Shown here piece by piece: positions 1-9,427 of a stretch of DNA of 64,000 nt. The stretch is taken from the NCBI RefSeq assembly GCF_963082655.1, contig NC_081555.1, forward strand, positions 23,983,291-24,047,290. Reading direction: 5' to 3'. The DNA is from Stomoxys calcitrans (Eukaryota; Arthropoda; Insecta; Diptera; Muscidae). The notes under the pieces are model-generated. The model was not told the DNA's origin and searched no databases. It saw nothing but the letters and a program-made list of their open reading frames with translations. How positions within the stretch are numbered: the stretch's first letter is position 1; every line of letters begins with the position of its first letter. A program made the translations under genes and the position numbers.

Positions 1-270
1 GTATTTGTGCAAAATTTCAAGCGGCTAGCTTTACTCCTTCGGAAGTTAGCGTGCTTTCGACAGACAGACGGACGGACGGACGGACGGACGGACGGACGGA
101 CGGACGGACGGACGGACGGACGGACAGACGGACGGACATGGCTAGATCGACATAAAATTTCACGACGATCAAGAATATATATACTTTATGGGGTCTCAGA
201 CGAATATTTCGAGTAGTTACAATCAGAATGACGAAATTAGTATACCCCCCATCTTATGGTGGAGGGTATA
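1..270 (-). mobile_element. DINE-1-like (HINE/Helentron) element, 5' part, cut by window edge
   Basis: Read on the minus strand, it begins with the 5' hairpin: TATACCCTCCACCAT, a short loop, then GGGGGGTATA. The conserved block with the CCCATAAAGTATATATA core, a GTCC microsatellite, and the block containing AGCTAGCCGCTTGAAA follow. The same order occurs in the complete copies at 3741 and 14534. The element runs out of the window, so its central repeats and 3' end are not seen. The DINE-1/HINE assignment rests on remembered Drosophila DINE-1 structure: 5' hairpin, GTCY microsatellite, central repeats and 3' hairpin. Such elements are non-coding and would be mobilised by a Helentron elsewhere. 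Confidence 0.8.
65..138. repeat. (GGAC)n microsatellite inside the DINE-like element
   Basis: A near-perfect GGAC/CAGA tetranucleotide run lies at the fixed position this microsatellite has in every copy of the family. An in-frame TDGR-repeat open frame (from position 7) is just its translation. Confidence 0.95.
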
Positions 271-701
271 ACAACAACTTATGGCAAATTTAACTGTCAA
301 AACTTTATCGGAAATGTTTTTGACATTTTGCAAAAGGTCGATGTTCGCAAATCGCCATATAGGCTGAGTGAATTTCCAAAAAACAAAACTCAAAAAAAAC
401 ATTTCTCATTTCCCTGGTGAGCAGCAATGATGAGCAGGAACAAACAAAACCATAACGATTCGCCAACTCACAGACACACAAAATGTCCCATTATAACCAA
501 GAGCCAAAAATAAGCAAAACACAAAATCCCCAAAAACAGGCAAATCTTACGTCATAATCAAATAAATTAATCAATGAACGAATTTGGAATGCAAAAGTAA
601 ATGAACAAAGTGCCAAAAATAATAAAATGTTTGCCAAAAAACAAAAAAAAAACACAGAAAACACACACAGAGTTCGGGAACACAATGCTTCTTCCAGCTT
701 G

Positions 702-714
702 GGGTCAATGAACT
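702..714. promoter_or_regulatory. Candidate ecdysone response element (IR-1)
   Basis: GGGTCAATGAACT fits the palindromic EcR/USP consensus PuG(G/T)TCANTGA(A/C)CPy at every position, with a 1-bp spacer. It lies in single-copy DNA. Binding is inferred from the motif only. Confidence 0.35.
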
Positions 715-2032
715 TCCCCAAAAAAACAAGAGAGTGAGTGAGTGAGAGACAAAGAGAAATTCTTTGGTGAAAGAGGAGTGAGTAAGGTAAGCCAGCCATA
801 CAGTTAACATTACTGATAACAAACAGTAACGCTTACCCCCTGCGCACCTCTTCGAAAAAATGAAATTAATTTACTCAAATTTATTTGCAAGAGCAACACG
901 CGCACATCGTCGCATAACGGCCGCCGCTATCGTTCGTCATTGCCCCACCAACACCAAATGAATGTCACAGTCAAGGTCAATGTTCGGCGATTGCCGATGT
1001 TTTCACACACAAAACATCAGATGATTGTTTGCCAAACGTACCAACGACCGACCATATGTGCGAATGAGAATGAGTAACTGACAAAAAGTTTGCACACCAT
1101 ACAGCTGATGATTGTCAAAATAAATTTTTGTGAGTTGAGGAATGAAAAAGAAACAAAATTATTATTTAGATTTTACCCAGAGAGAGAGAGAGAGATTTGA
1201 AATCATATTTCACAAATGAATGATTTATGACCTTAAATAAAAATCCTAAATGTCTTACTTTGTTAGAAAATAAAGAAAATAAAAGAAATAAAAAAGGCTA
1301 TTAAGATTAATAACAACAGTTTTCAAACAAAAATAAAATGCCATGGCTCTGAAAAAATTTCCAAAAAATTATTATTGCAATTTTTCAACATCGCAAAAAG
1401 CCTTTCTTACATCGCAAATGTTTTTTTTTTCATTAATTTTCCATTTATTATCAGCCCCAAAAACACCACGCACCGGTTAAATACATATATGCGAAAAAAT
1501 ATTTGAACAAAAATATAATACAGTAAATTCGCCTTGACAACACTCATACGCACTCACACATTGTTTGCCTTTATTCAATTTTTTTGGGGGGAGTGTGAGT
1601 CATAAAAACCATCTGCCCCATATGTCTCCCCGCTCTTGTTGAAAAAAAAAACACTACAATACTCCACATTTCAATATTTGTCTTTTGCTCTCTTAACATT
1701 TGCTCTTCTCTTGTGTGTAAACAGGCCCCACAAAAACCAAAAAAAAAAAAAAACAGCAAAACATTCTAAGCTAAAAGGCAACGACACCAAACAGCACACA
1801 TCCCAAAGACAGCAACAACAAAAAATCATAACAAGAATGGCTAGGTCGGTCGTTCACCTGCAGCGACGTCGACCGAGGCATTACAAACAACAAACGCCAC
1901 CATCAATACTCACACTTCTGCATTGCTCTCTCTTTTATGAGGAGAGTAGTTTGGTGTTGGCAGACAGTGAACATACACCTCAGACAAACCAAAGCAGAAC
2001 AGTGAATGCTCTCTGTTAATGTGGGGGAAAAC

Positions 2033-2065
2033 TATAAAAGAGTCAAAACAAAACACACAGTCACA
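2033..2065 (+). promoter_or_regulatory. Weak candidate core promoter (TATA plus initiator-like TCA)
   Basis: TATAAAAG at 2033-2040 is followed, 30 bases from its first T, by a TCA at 2061-2063. That is the usual TATA-to-start spacing, although the initiator beyond TCA is poor. The first downstream ATG frame closes after a few codons and no exon is evident, so this may be chance. Confidence 0.2.
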
Positions 2066-3054
2066 ACTAAATATGTTGGTGTAAAGTGAGTAAAAGAGAT
2101 TTAAATCGCTTGTTGGTTGCTCTTTACTATGGCTAAAATTGCTCCCAGCGCCACATTCCATTAAAGGGCTATGGCAAAAACGTAAAAATGCCGGTTATTT
2201 GTTTTGGGAAGACGCAATGGGTTGCCACCGTTAGAAGAATGAAAGATAACAGAGGCTAATGAATGGAAAGTAACAAAGTGTTATGTCATGAATTTCGTTA
2301 GTCTTAAAGATAAAAAGGTTGGATAGGAATAGGTTTAACAATAAGAAACTATAATAGTATGTCTTAACAATAATATGTGCAATATTTATATTATATGTGC
2401 AATATCGGGTTATTTAAAAAGAATGGGGCTAAATGCATTAATTTTTGGTCACATGTGATACCCTATTGGAAGGAAATGAAGGAGAAGATGAACTCTTTAT
2501 TCTCTTTCTCCCTCTCTTATTTCTCATTATTCTCTCAACTCCAGAATCAAGGAAGTCATTCCTTGAGATGAAATATTGGAAGGTAGGAAGCAATCGCACA
2601 TCCAAAAGGTTCACTTGCAAGTGTATTTCCCGAAGCAGCTCTACACCACACCAAACTCAGTATCCTCTCCCCAGGAAGCTTAAATAAATGTTCGCGTAAA
2701 AGATCTCATCATGTCTTAGTTTAAATCTGTGTTGAAAATTATTTTTCTGTTTTTTTTTTTTTGCTAGGGTACGAACCCAGACCTTCAGTGTCAAAGGAGG
2801 ACATGCCAACCTCAAAGCTATGGTAGCTCAAATTTGTGGAAACCTTCTCCAAAAACGATCTTCCATAATTGTGAACAAATTTGAAAGATGTCTCCTCTCA
2901 ATTCCTTAACCTATTAACGCCTGACCCTCCATTCCCTTGTCGGATTGTGAAGAAATTTCATGTTTTTATTTTTTTTAACATTTATGTTGACGTAGTAATT
3001 TTTTGAACTTTTGTAATAAAAAAAAAATTTTTAAATAAATTATTTTTTTAATTT

Positions 3055-3687
3055 GGTTTGACCATCAACAACTGTCCCAAGTATGGCTCAAATCGGTCCA
3101 TAACCGGATATGGCTGCTATATAAACCGATCTGGGATATTGACTTCTTGTGCCTCTAGAGGGCGCAATTCTTATCCGATTTGGCTGAAATTTTGCATGAA
3201 GTGTTTTAGTTTGACCATCGACAACTGTGCCAAGTATGGTTTATACCCTGATATAGCTCCCATATAAACCAATTTCGGATCTTGACTTCTTGAGTCGCTA
3301 GAGGGCGCAGTAATTATCCGATTTGAAATTTTACATGAAGTTTTTTGTTCTGACTCCTAACAGCTGCTTCATGTATCGTTCAATTTGGATCATAACCTGA
3401 TGAAGCTCCCATATAAACAGATCTCCCATTTTTATTTCTTGTGTCACTATAGGGCACAATTCTGTCCGATTTGGTTGACATTTTGCACAATGAATTCCAA
3501 TTTGATCACCAACAGCCAAACCAAGTATGGCTCCAACTGGTTCACAACTTGATATAAGAAATATCATAGCAATTCTTATCTATTATCCTTTGTTTGAATA
3601 TAAAGAGATATCGGCCAAAGACATATACGATCCACGGTGGAGTGTATATAAGATTCGGCTCCGCCAAACTTAGTACGATTTTGCTTG
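3055..3687 (+). mobile_element. DINE-1-like element, 5'-truncated copy
   Basis: It starts inside the central repeat region. Units contain AAACCGATCT, the CTCTAGAGGGCGCA type of motif, and a description-like run around CAACTGTGCCAAGTATGG. It ends with a degraded 3' hairpin (ATTCGGCTCCGCCAAACTT) and a TTTTGCTTG terminus. The 5' hairpin and GTCC microsatellite are missing. Another copy begins 53 bases downstream in the same orientation. Confidence 0.75.
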
Positions 3688-3740
3688 CGGTTTCCAGAAA
3701 TTTGACTCTTAAGAATTTTGAGAACATTTTTTATTGATTT

Positions 3741-5173
3741 TTATACCCTCCACCATAAGATGGGGGGTATACTAATATCGTCATTCTGTTTGTAACTACT
3801 CGAAATATTCGTCTGAGACCCCATAAAGTATATATATTCTTGATCGTCGCGAAATTTTATGTCGATCTAGCCATGTCCGTCCGTCTGTCCGTCCGTCCGT
3901 CCGTCCGTCCGTCCGTCCGTCTGTCTGTCGAAAGCACGCTAACTTCCGAAGGAGTAAAGCTAGCCTCTTGAAATTTTGCACAAATACTTCTTATTAGTGT
4001 AGGTCGGTTGGTATTGTAAATGGGCCATATCGGTCCATGTTTTGATATAGCTGCCATATAAACCGATCTTGGGTCTTGACTTCTTGAGCCTCTAGAGTGC
4101 GCAATTCTAATCCGATTGGAATGAAATTTTGCACGACGTGTTTTGTTATGATATCCAACAACTGTGCCGAGTCTGGTTTAGATCGGTCAATAACATGATA
4201 TAGCTGCCATATAAACCGATCTTGGGTCTTGACTTCTTGAGCCTCTAGAGGGCGCAATTCTTATCCGATTGGAATGAAATTTTGCACGACGTGTTTTGTT
4301 ATTATATCCAACAACTTTGCCAAGTTGGGTTCAAATCGGTCCATCTTTTGATATAGCTGCCATAGAAACCGATCTTGGGTCTTGACTTCTTGAGCCTCTG
4401 GAGTGCGCAATTCATATCCGATTGGAATGAAATTTTGCACGACGTGTTTTGTTATGATATCCAACAACTTTGCCAAGTATGGTTCAAATCGGTTCAAAAC
4501 CTGATATAGCTGCCATATAAACCGATCTGGGGTCTTGAATTCTTGAGCCTCTAGAGTGCGCAATTCTTATCCGATTGAAATGAATTTTTGCACGACGTGT
4601 TTTGTTATGATATCCAACAACTGTGCCGAGTCTGGTTTAGATCGGTCAATAACCTAATATAGCTGCCATATAAACCGATCTTGGGTCTTGACTTCTTGAG
4701 CCTCTAGAGGGCACAATTCTTATCTGATTGGAATGAAATTTTGCACGACGTGTTTTTTTATGATATCCAACAACTTTGCCAAGTCGGGTTCAAATCGGTC
4801 CATCTTTTGATATAGCTGCCATATAAACCGATCTGGGATCTTGACTTCTTGAGCCTCTAGAGGTCGCAATTATTGCCCGATTTGCCTGAAATTATGTACT
4901 ACGGATCCTCTCATGACCATCAACATAGGTGCTTATTATGATCTTAATCGGTCTATAGCCCGATACAGCTCCCAAAGGGTGCAATTCTTATTCGAATTGG
5001 CTGATATTTTACACAGGTCTCCAACATGTAATAATGTAATAATAGCAGATCAAATCTTTTCTTATATCCTTTTTTGCCTAAGAAGAGATGCCGGGAGAAG
5101 AACTCGGCAAATGCGATCCATGGTGGAGGGTATATAAGATTCGGCCCGGCCGAACTTAGCACGCTTTTACTTG
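3741..5173 (+). mobile_element. Complete DINE-1-like (HINE) element with central tandem repeats
   Basis: The 5' hairpin (TATACCCTCCACCAT … GGGGGGTATA) begins within a T-run. The conserved block and a GTCC/GTCT microsatellite follow at about 3876-3930. About five central units of close to 153 bp come next; unit landmarks AAACCGATCT fall near 4060, 4213 and 4366. The 3' end carries the perfect hairpin TTCGGCCCGGCCGAA and the terminus TTTTACTTG followed by TTT. Both ends abut T-runs, as expected for Helentron/HINE insertion into TT without a target-site duplication. The antisense strand of the repeats is open for up to 100 codons, because 153 is a multiple of three. No transposase or Rep/helicase is encoded. 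Confidence 0.85.
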
Positions 5174-5261
5174 TTTGAGTTAAAAAAATTGCCGACTCTC
5201 TGCAAGCCAATTTTTCCCCAAACCTTACCTTGTATATATAATGGGAACATATTTTTAACTA

Positions 5262-5390
5262 GTTTCATTCGTTCACTTCTCGCCAATCTATATTTCATAA
5301 CGATATCTCTTTCCTAACTCGAGCTAGAATTTTTGTAGGACAGCTCTTTTTTTGACTATTTTTCGGCCCTAATGGGTTAAAATGATAATT
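5262..5390 (+). repeat. Fragment of palindromic element B
   Basis: The run around CCTAACTCGAGCTAGAATTT, followed by a CAGCTCT block and a TTAATG-type end, matches the 5' part of the copy starting near 21895, with many substitutions. It is a short, old fragment immediately downstream of a DINE-like element. Confidence 0.5.
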
Positions 5391-5681
5391 TTAGAGAATT
5401 TACTTTTTTTATATACTTTGCGGTGTGGCTTTCACCTTTTCCCCAAATTTGATTAGATTTCTTCTTTTTTCCCCGAAGCATTAGCTAAACATTTAAATTT
5501 CTATAGAAAGGGTAATTGTTTTTAATGTATGTACATAGGTATATGCCTTGGCAACTCTCATAAAACTACTTTTCTTTCAGAGAGAATACTACTCTTTCAA
5601 CTGTATAATACTGCTCTGCTCTTTATTGTGACTTTGTATTATCTCTTTTAAGAGGGAGCATAGTCTGCCTGCATTTGAGTA

Positions 5682-5702
5682 TGTGTGTGTGTGTGTGTGT
5701 GT
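5682..5702. repeat. (TG)n microsatellite
   Basis: Uninterrupted TG dinucleotide run of about ten units. Confidence 0.95.
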
Positions 5703-6535
5703 GCGTAAGATTTGTGGGGGTTTTGCTTTTCTTCTTGCTTCTCCAAAGTTTAATGACATTTTGCGGCATTTGTTTATATTCTGCATGTCAGTATTTCCTC
5801 ATATGCAATATGTATATGCCGTTTAATATGTTTGGTTAAGAGCAGCCGAGCCGGAGAGAGAGAGAGAGAAAAATAAAGAGTCAAAGCTAGCCATATCTGC
5901 CGTTATGACAAAGTTAGGTAATCAATTCAACATATAATTTGTGTTATTCTTAAAATCAAGAGAGCAGAACCAAGCTCACCCACTGAGAGAATGCATTCAA
6001 AATTTGTTTTGGATTTTTGCTGATTACTTAAGTTTATTGGCTTTTAACACTGGACACATGGATTTTTGAGCATGGCTTGAGAGTTTGTTTGTTTCCATAG
6101 CTTATATGTTCTTGGGTTTAATCATAAGCTGAACTGCTTTGTTGTTTGTCGTTGTTGTATATTTGTTGTTGTTGTTGTGGTATTATGGCAGTTCGCTTTC
6201 AATTTAAATGTGAATGAACGGTTTTTTTGTTTGATTCTCAGATTTTGTTTTGTCATCGTGGTCATATATTTTTAAACGCAGTAAAAAATATATTTCTTCA
6301 TTGTTATTTTTATGGGATTTCGTAATACATTTTTGATTAATTTTTGTTGTTGTTATTATTATTATTTCAATATCAATGCAGAGTAGATAATCTGGGATTT
6401 TTTTCCGGGGGCATTGTTTGTCAAAATCGTTGGTGGTTCACGAATATATTAAAATATGAGGGAATAAGGACATTTATTATATTTCATTTATATTTATTTT
6501 ATTGGATATTATCTTATTTTACTTAATTTTTTTAC

Positions 6536-6757
6536 CTTTATTTTATTTTTTATTTTATTTTATATTGTTTTATTTTATTTAATTTTATTTTATATTATTT
6601 TATTTTATAGTATTTTTTATTTTATTTTATTTTATTTTATTTTATTTTATTTTATTTTATTTTATTTTATTTTATTTTATTTTACTTTATTTTATTTTAT
6701 TTTATTTTATTTTATTTTATTTTATTTTAATTTATCTTATTTTATATTTATTAATCT
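6536..6757. repeat. (TTTTA)n pentanucleotide array
   Basis: About 220 bases of nearly pure TTTTA units with a few single-base interruptions, grading into variant T/A-rich DNA on both sides. Confidence 0.95.
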
Positions 6758-7454
6758 TAATTTTTTTCACTACACCTACCTATTTCAAAAACCTGCATCA
6801 AAATCCAAACCGTCCAAAATTGCTTTTAAAATTAAAATATCCTATTAAAACGGCACCACTTTAAAGAGTTACCACAGGATTAAATGTTATTATCTCTCTT
6901 TCTCACTCTCTCTCTCTCTCTGTCTCTTTGATAATACCTCCTGTTGAAGTTGTAGTTTTTGTTTTCTTTAAAAAAAATTCCAAATGTCCACTGTGCTCTT
7001 GTTCTTGTTCATCATCTTCTTCTTCATTGTTATGCTGATGTGATGTGGTGGTGCTTCTTCTTCTTCTACGTTTTCTTCCTGGTATATGTTTGTTGTTGTT
7101 ATTGTTTTGCGTATTGAAACTCTGCTGACTGCATACGTTAAATGTGTGTTAGCCGCGGTCATTCACATCGAACGTGTGCCCTTTTTCTCTGGCAAATGCG
7201 GCGAGACTCGGTAACAAACTCTACTCGTGTTGTTTGGTCTTCGTTTAAGTATTGCCTTGCCTTCGTTGGTGTTGCATGCAAATTTTTTTTTCTTCTTTGC
7301 CCATTTAAATCTTCGTCCTCCTCACTACTACTGCTGGTGCTGCTTCTTCATAAGGCCTTTGCAATGCCTTTTTACGACAGCCATCGACTTAATAGTGTAT
7401 ATGCGCGCGCTTTTTTTATTAGTGTTGTAAAAGAAGTCGGTGCAAAAATACACG

Positions 7455-7471
7455 CACACACACACACACAC
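7455..7471. repeat. (CA)n microsatellite
   Basis: Short CA run. The overlapping HTHTHT peptide in the local open frame comes from this repeat. Confidence 0.9.
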
Positions 7472-8274
7472 TGTACAATACGCCAGTTCATCCTCATTGT
7501 GGAATGAATGGGTGGAGAAGAGTCATATAGAATTTCTTTTCCTGATTAGTTGTAAGCCATTGTTGTTATTCTTGCTGTTGATGTGTGGTAGGGTCAATGT
7601 TTAGTTGCCACTTTTTTCTGTTTTGGATGGTTTGGATTGGGTGTGTAGTTAGGTTTGTGGAAATTAGAATATTTTTATAGGATTTTCTTTGCCCTGTTAT
7701 AGGCTTTGATGGTGCCCTGTCATGCTAGTTAATGATTAATGTTGTGTCGTTATGTACGCCGCCTTTTTATGGAGACAAGTGTAGAGGAGTTGGGGTGTAG
7801 CCGGTTGGCCACTACCTCCATGCCTCCAGTGACAACTTAATATCCAGGAACATTTGTTAAGCTTAAGCTATGAGTTGGATATCGGTACTGTTATCGATGA
7901 GGTTGCGGAACTACTGTTTGGATAACTGGGATTTTTGAGGAATTTTTAAGAAGGAAAGAATTTTTGGAGCATCGATTGCTGATCAATCCAAGAAAGAAAT
8001 TGATGGAAATGTTCCTTAGTTTGACATGTACCACTGATTGATATACTTTATTTTGTTGTTATTTTTATTGTCTTCAATTTATTTTTACCAAACAATTTCA
8101 ACCTTTACGGCTTTTGATTGTTGATAAACCTCAAGATAAGCCTCAGGTTTTGTTGCTAAGCTTCTAGTTATGTTGCGTAAACTTAAATTTAATGTTTAGC
8201 AACATGTCTCCAAACATAGGTGACCATCTTTAGGGACAAATACAATACATCAAATTTTTTAAAGCTTAGTTAGC

Positions 8275-8480
8275 ACAAACTTTTTCTTAACTTTAAGATA
8301 TTAAGGAAATTCCTTAAGAATTTATTCCCATATTCACAAAACTTTTTGAATTTTTTAAGTAGGTTTATTTAACAGTACTTTAAGGAAATCTGCGAAATAA
8401 AGCTCCTTTAAGGCTGCAATAAGTTTTGTGAGAATGGGTATAAATATATCGCAGTTAAGAAAGGATTTTAAAAAGCCTAT
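8275..8480. mobile_element. Candidate foldback/MITE with imperfect inverted arms
   Basis: The left arm contains CCCATATTCACAAAACTTTT. The right arm near 8409-8440, when complemented, reads CCCATTCTCACAAAACTTAT. Outer segments TTTTTCTTAACT and, complemented, CCTTTCTTAACT extend the pairing. No clear target-site duplication was found and no second copy was seen in the window, so the class is uncertain. Confidence 0.4.
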
Positions 8481-9065
8481 TCTGTGTTTTCCTCACTAAT
8501 ATTCTTAATAGCTTTCATTTTAATTCAACTAATTAGCAATTCGTAACCACAGTTCAGTTGCCATATCACCAATCTTTCAATCGTTCACATATTTTAAATG
8601 AGTGCCTTTGGCTTTGGAAAACCAACGCATAATTCCCCATTATCCACAGGTTTTTAACCTTTGAGTACACCCATCACAAATGATTTCCCTATGGGAGAAA
8701 TTTTCTTGGTATGAAGTGCATATACTCGACATTAGCCTCACAGTCTATGCTAATGTCAATTATTAATGATCGTAAAAGTAAAAGACTACGGCAGAATTTC
8801 TGCAAATGTACAAAAGAAGAAACAAACAAAGGAAATATACACTTTGCGCATAAAAAGTTTTATGATGGAATTTTTGAGAGAACCCAGTAAAACTTTGTGG
8901 AGAGAAAATCGTTGAAGAGTTAAGGTAAAGAGGTAGGAAATCAACCAAAACTTTAATAATGTGAAGAGCTATTAGCAAACGATCCTCCATAAAAGTGATC
9001 AAATGACAACTTTATAAAGACATAGGATAATAAAAATAAAAAGCCAACAAATTAAAATAAAAAAA

Positions 9066-9425
9066 CAGTAAGGAAAGGCAAAAGTAGGACGGTGCCGACT
9101 TTATAATACCCTACACCTGCCCTATAAGTACAATGTGGGAGCTATATCCAATTCTGAAACAATTTTGAAGAACCTCGGCGGATGTTTTCAGATGGGTTAT
9201 TAAAACATCCGTATCAAATTTGGAGCAAATATGTTCAATATGTAATAACTTCGGTTGACAAATGACATATGTATGGGAGCTATATCTAAATCTGAACCGA
9301 TATCGAGCAAACTCAGATATTGTGGAAGTCGTCGAGGAAAACGGTGCAAAAATTTTGGCAAGATCGGTCAATAAATGCGCTTGCAGTGACTCTAGGAGTA
9401 AAAATTGGGCGATATACATTTATGG
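9066..9425 (-). mobile_element. DINE-like element, subfamily C, 3' fragment
   Basis: On the minus strand it ends with a TATTATAAAGTCGGCACCG-type segment and the terminus CCTTTCCTTACTG. This matches the 3' end of the large element at 28595-30423. Upstream central repeats contain ATATAGCTCCCA. The fragment runs straight into the 33-bp satellite at about 9428, so the array begins inside or at the broken edge of this element. Confidence 0.7.
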
Positions 9426-9427
9426 CA

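Larger units (their letters stand above)
271..3054. other. Single-copy AT-rich intergenic or intronic stretch, no gene seen
   Basis: No family repeat is recognised here. It holds A- and T-runs, an (AG)n run at 1179-1194 and short open frames without protein-like composition. One exact ecdysone-receptor-type palindrome lies at 702-714, and a weak TATA/initiator pair lies near 2033. No splice-bounded exon could be supported. Confidence 0.6.
5174..9065. other. Single-copy stretch with microsatellites, no gene seen
   Basis: AT-rich DNA with fly-intron character: GTT and CAA trinucleotide runs near 6165, (TG)n at 5682-5702, a TTTTA array at 6536-6757, a CT-rich run near 6898 and (CA)n at 7455-7471. 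A fragment of the palindromic element B lies at 5262-5390 and a foldback at about 8275-8480. The frame at 7142-7507 has no recognisable domain and spans a CA repeat, so it is not called. Confidence 0.6.

Noticed and set aside
1636..2019. 127-codon frame as an exon
   Set aside because: Runs through A-rich DNA with no family resemblance and no clear splice sites.
3796..4563. Minus-strand frames with repeated RFIWQLYQ peptides as a protein-coding gene
   Set aside because: They lie wholly in DINE-like central repeats whose period is a multiple of three; same frames recur in other copies. Kept only as a finding to test.
7142..7507. 121-codon frame as an exon
   Set aside because: Composition driven by T-rich and CA-repeat DNA; no domain recognised.
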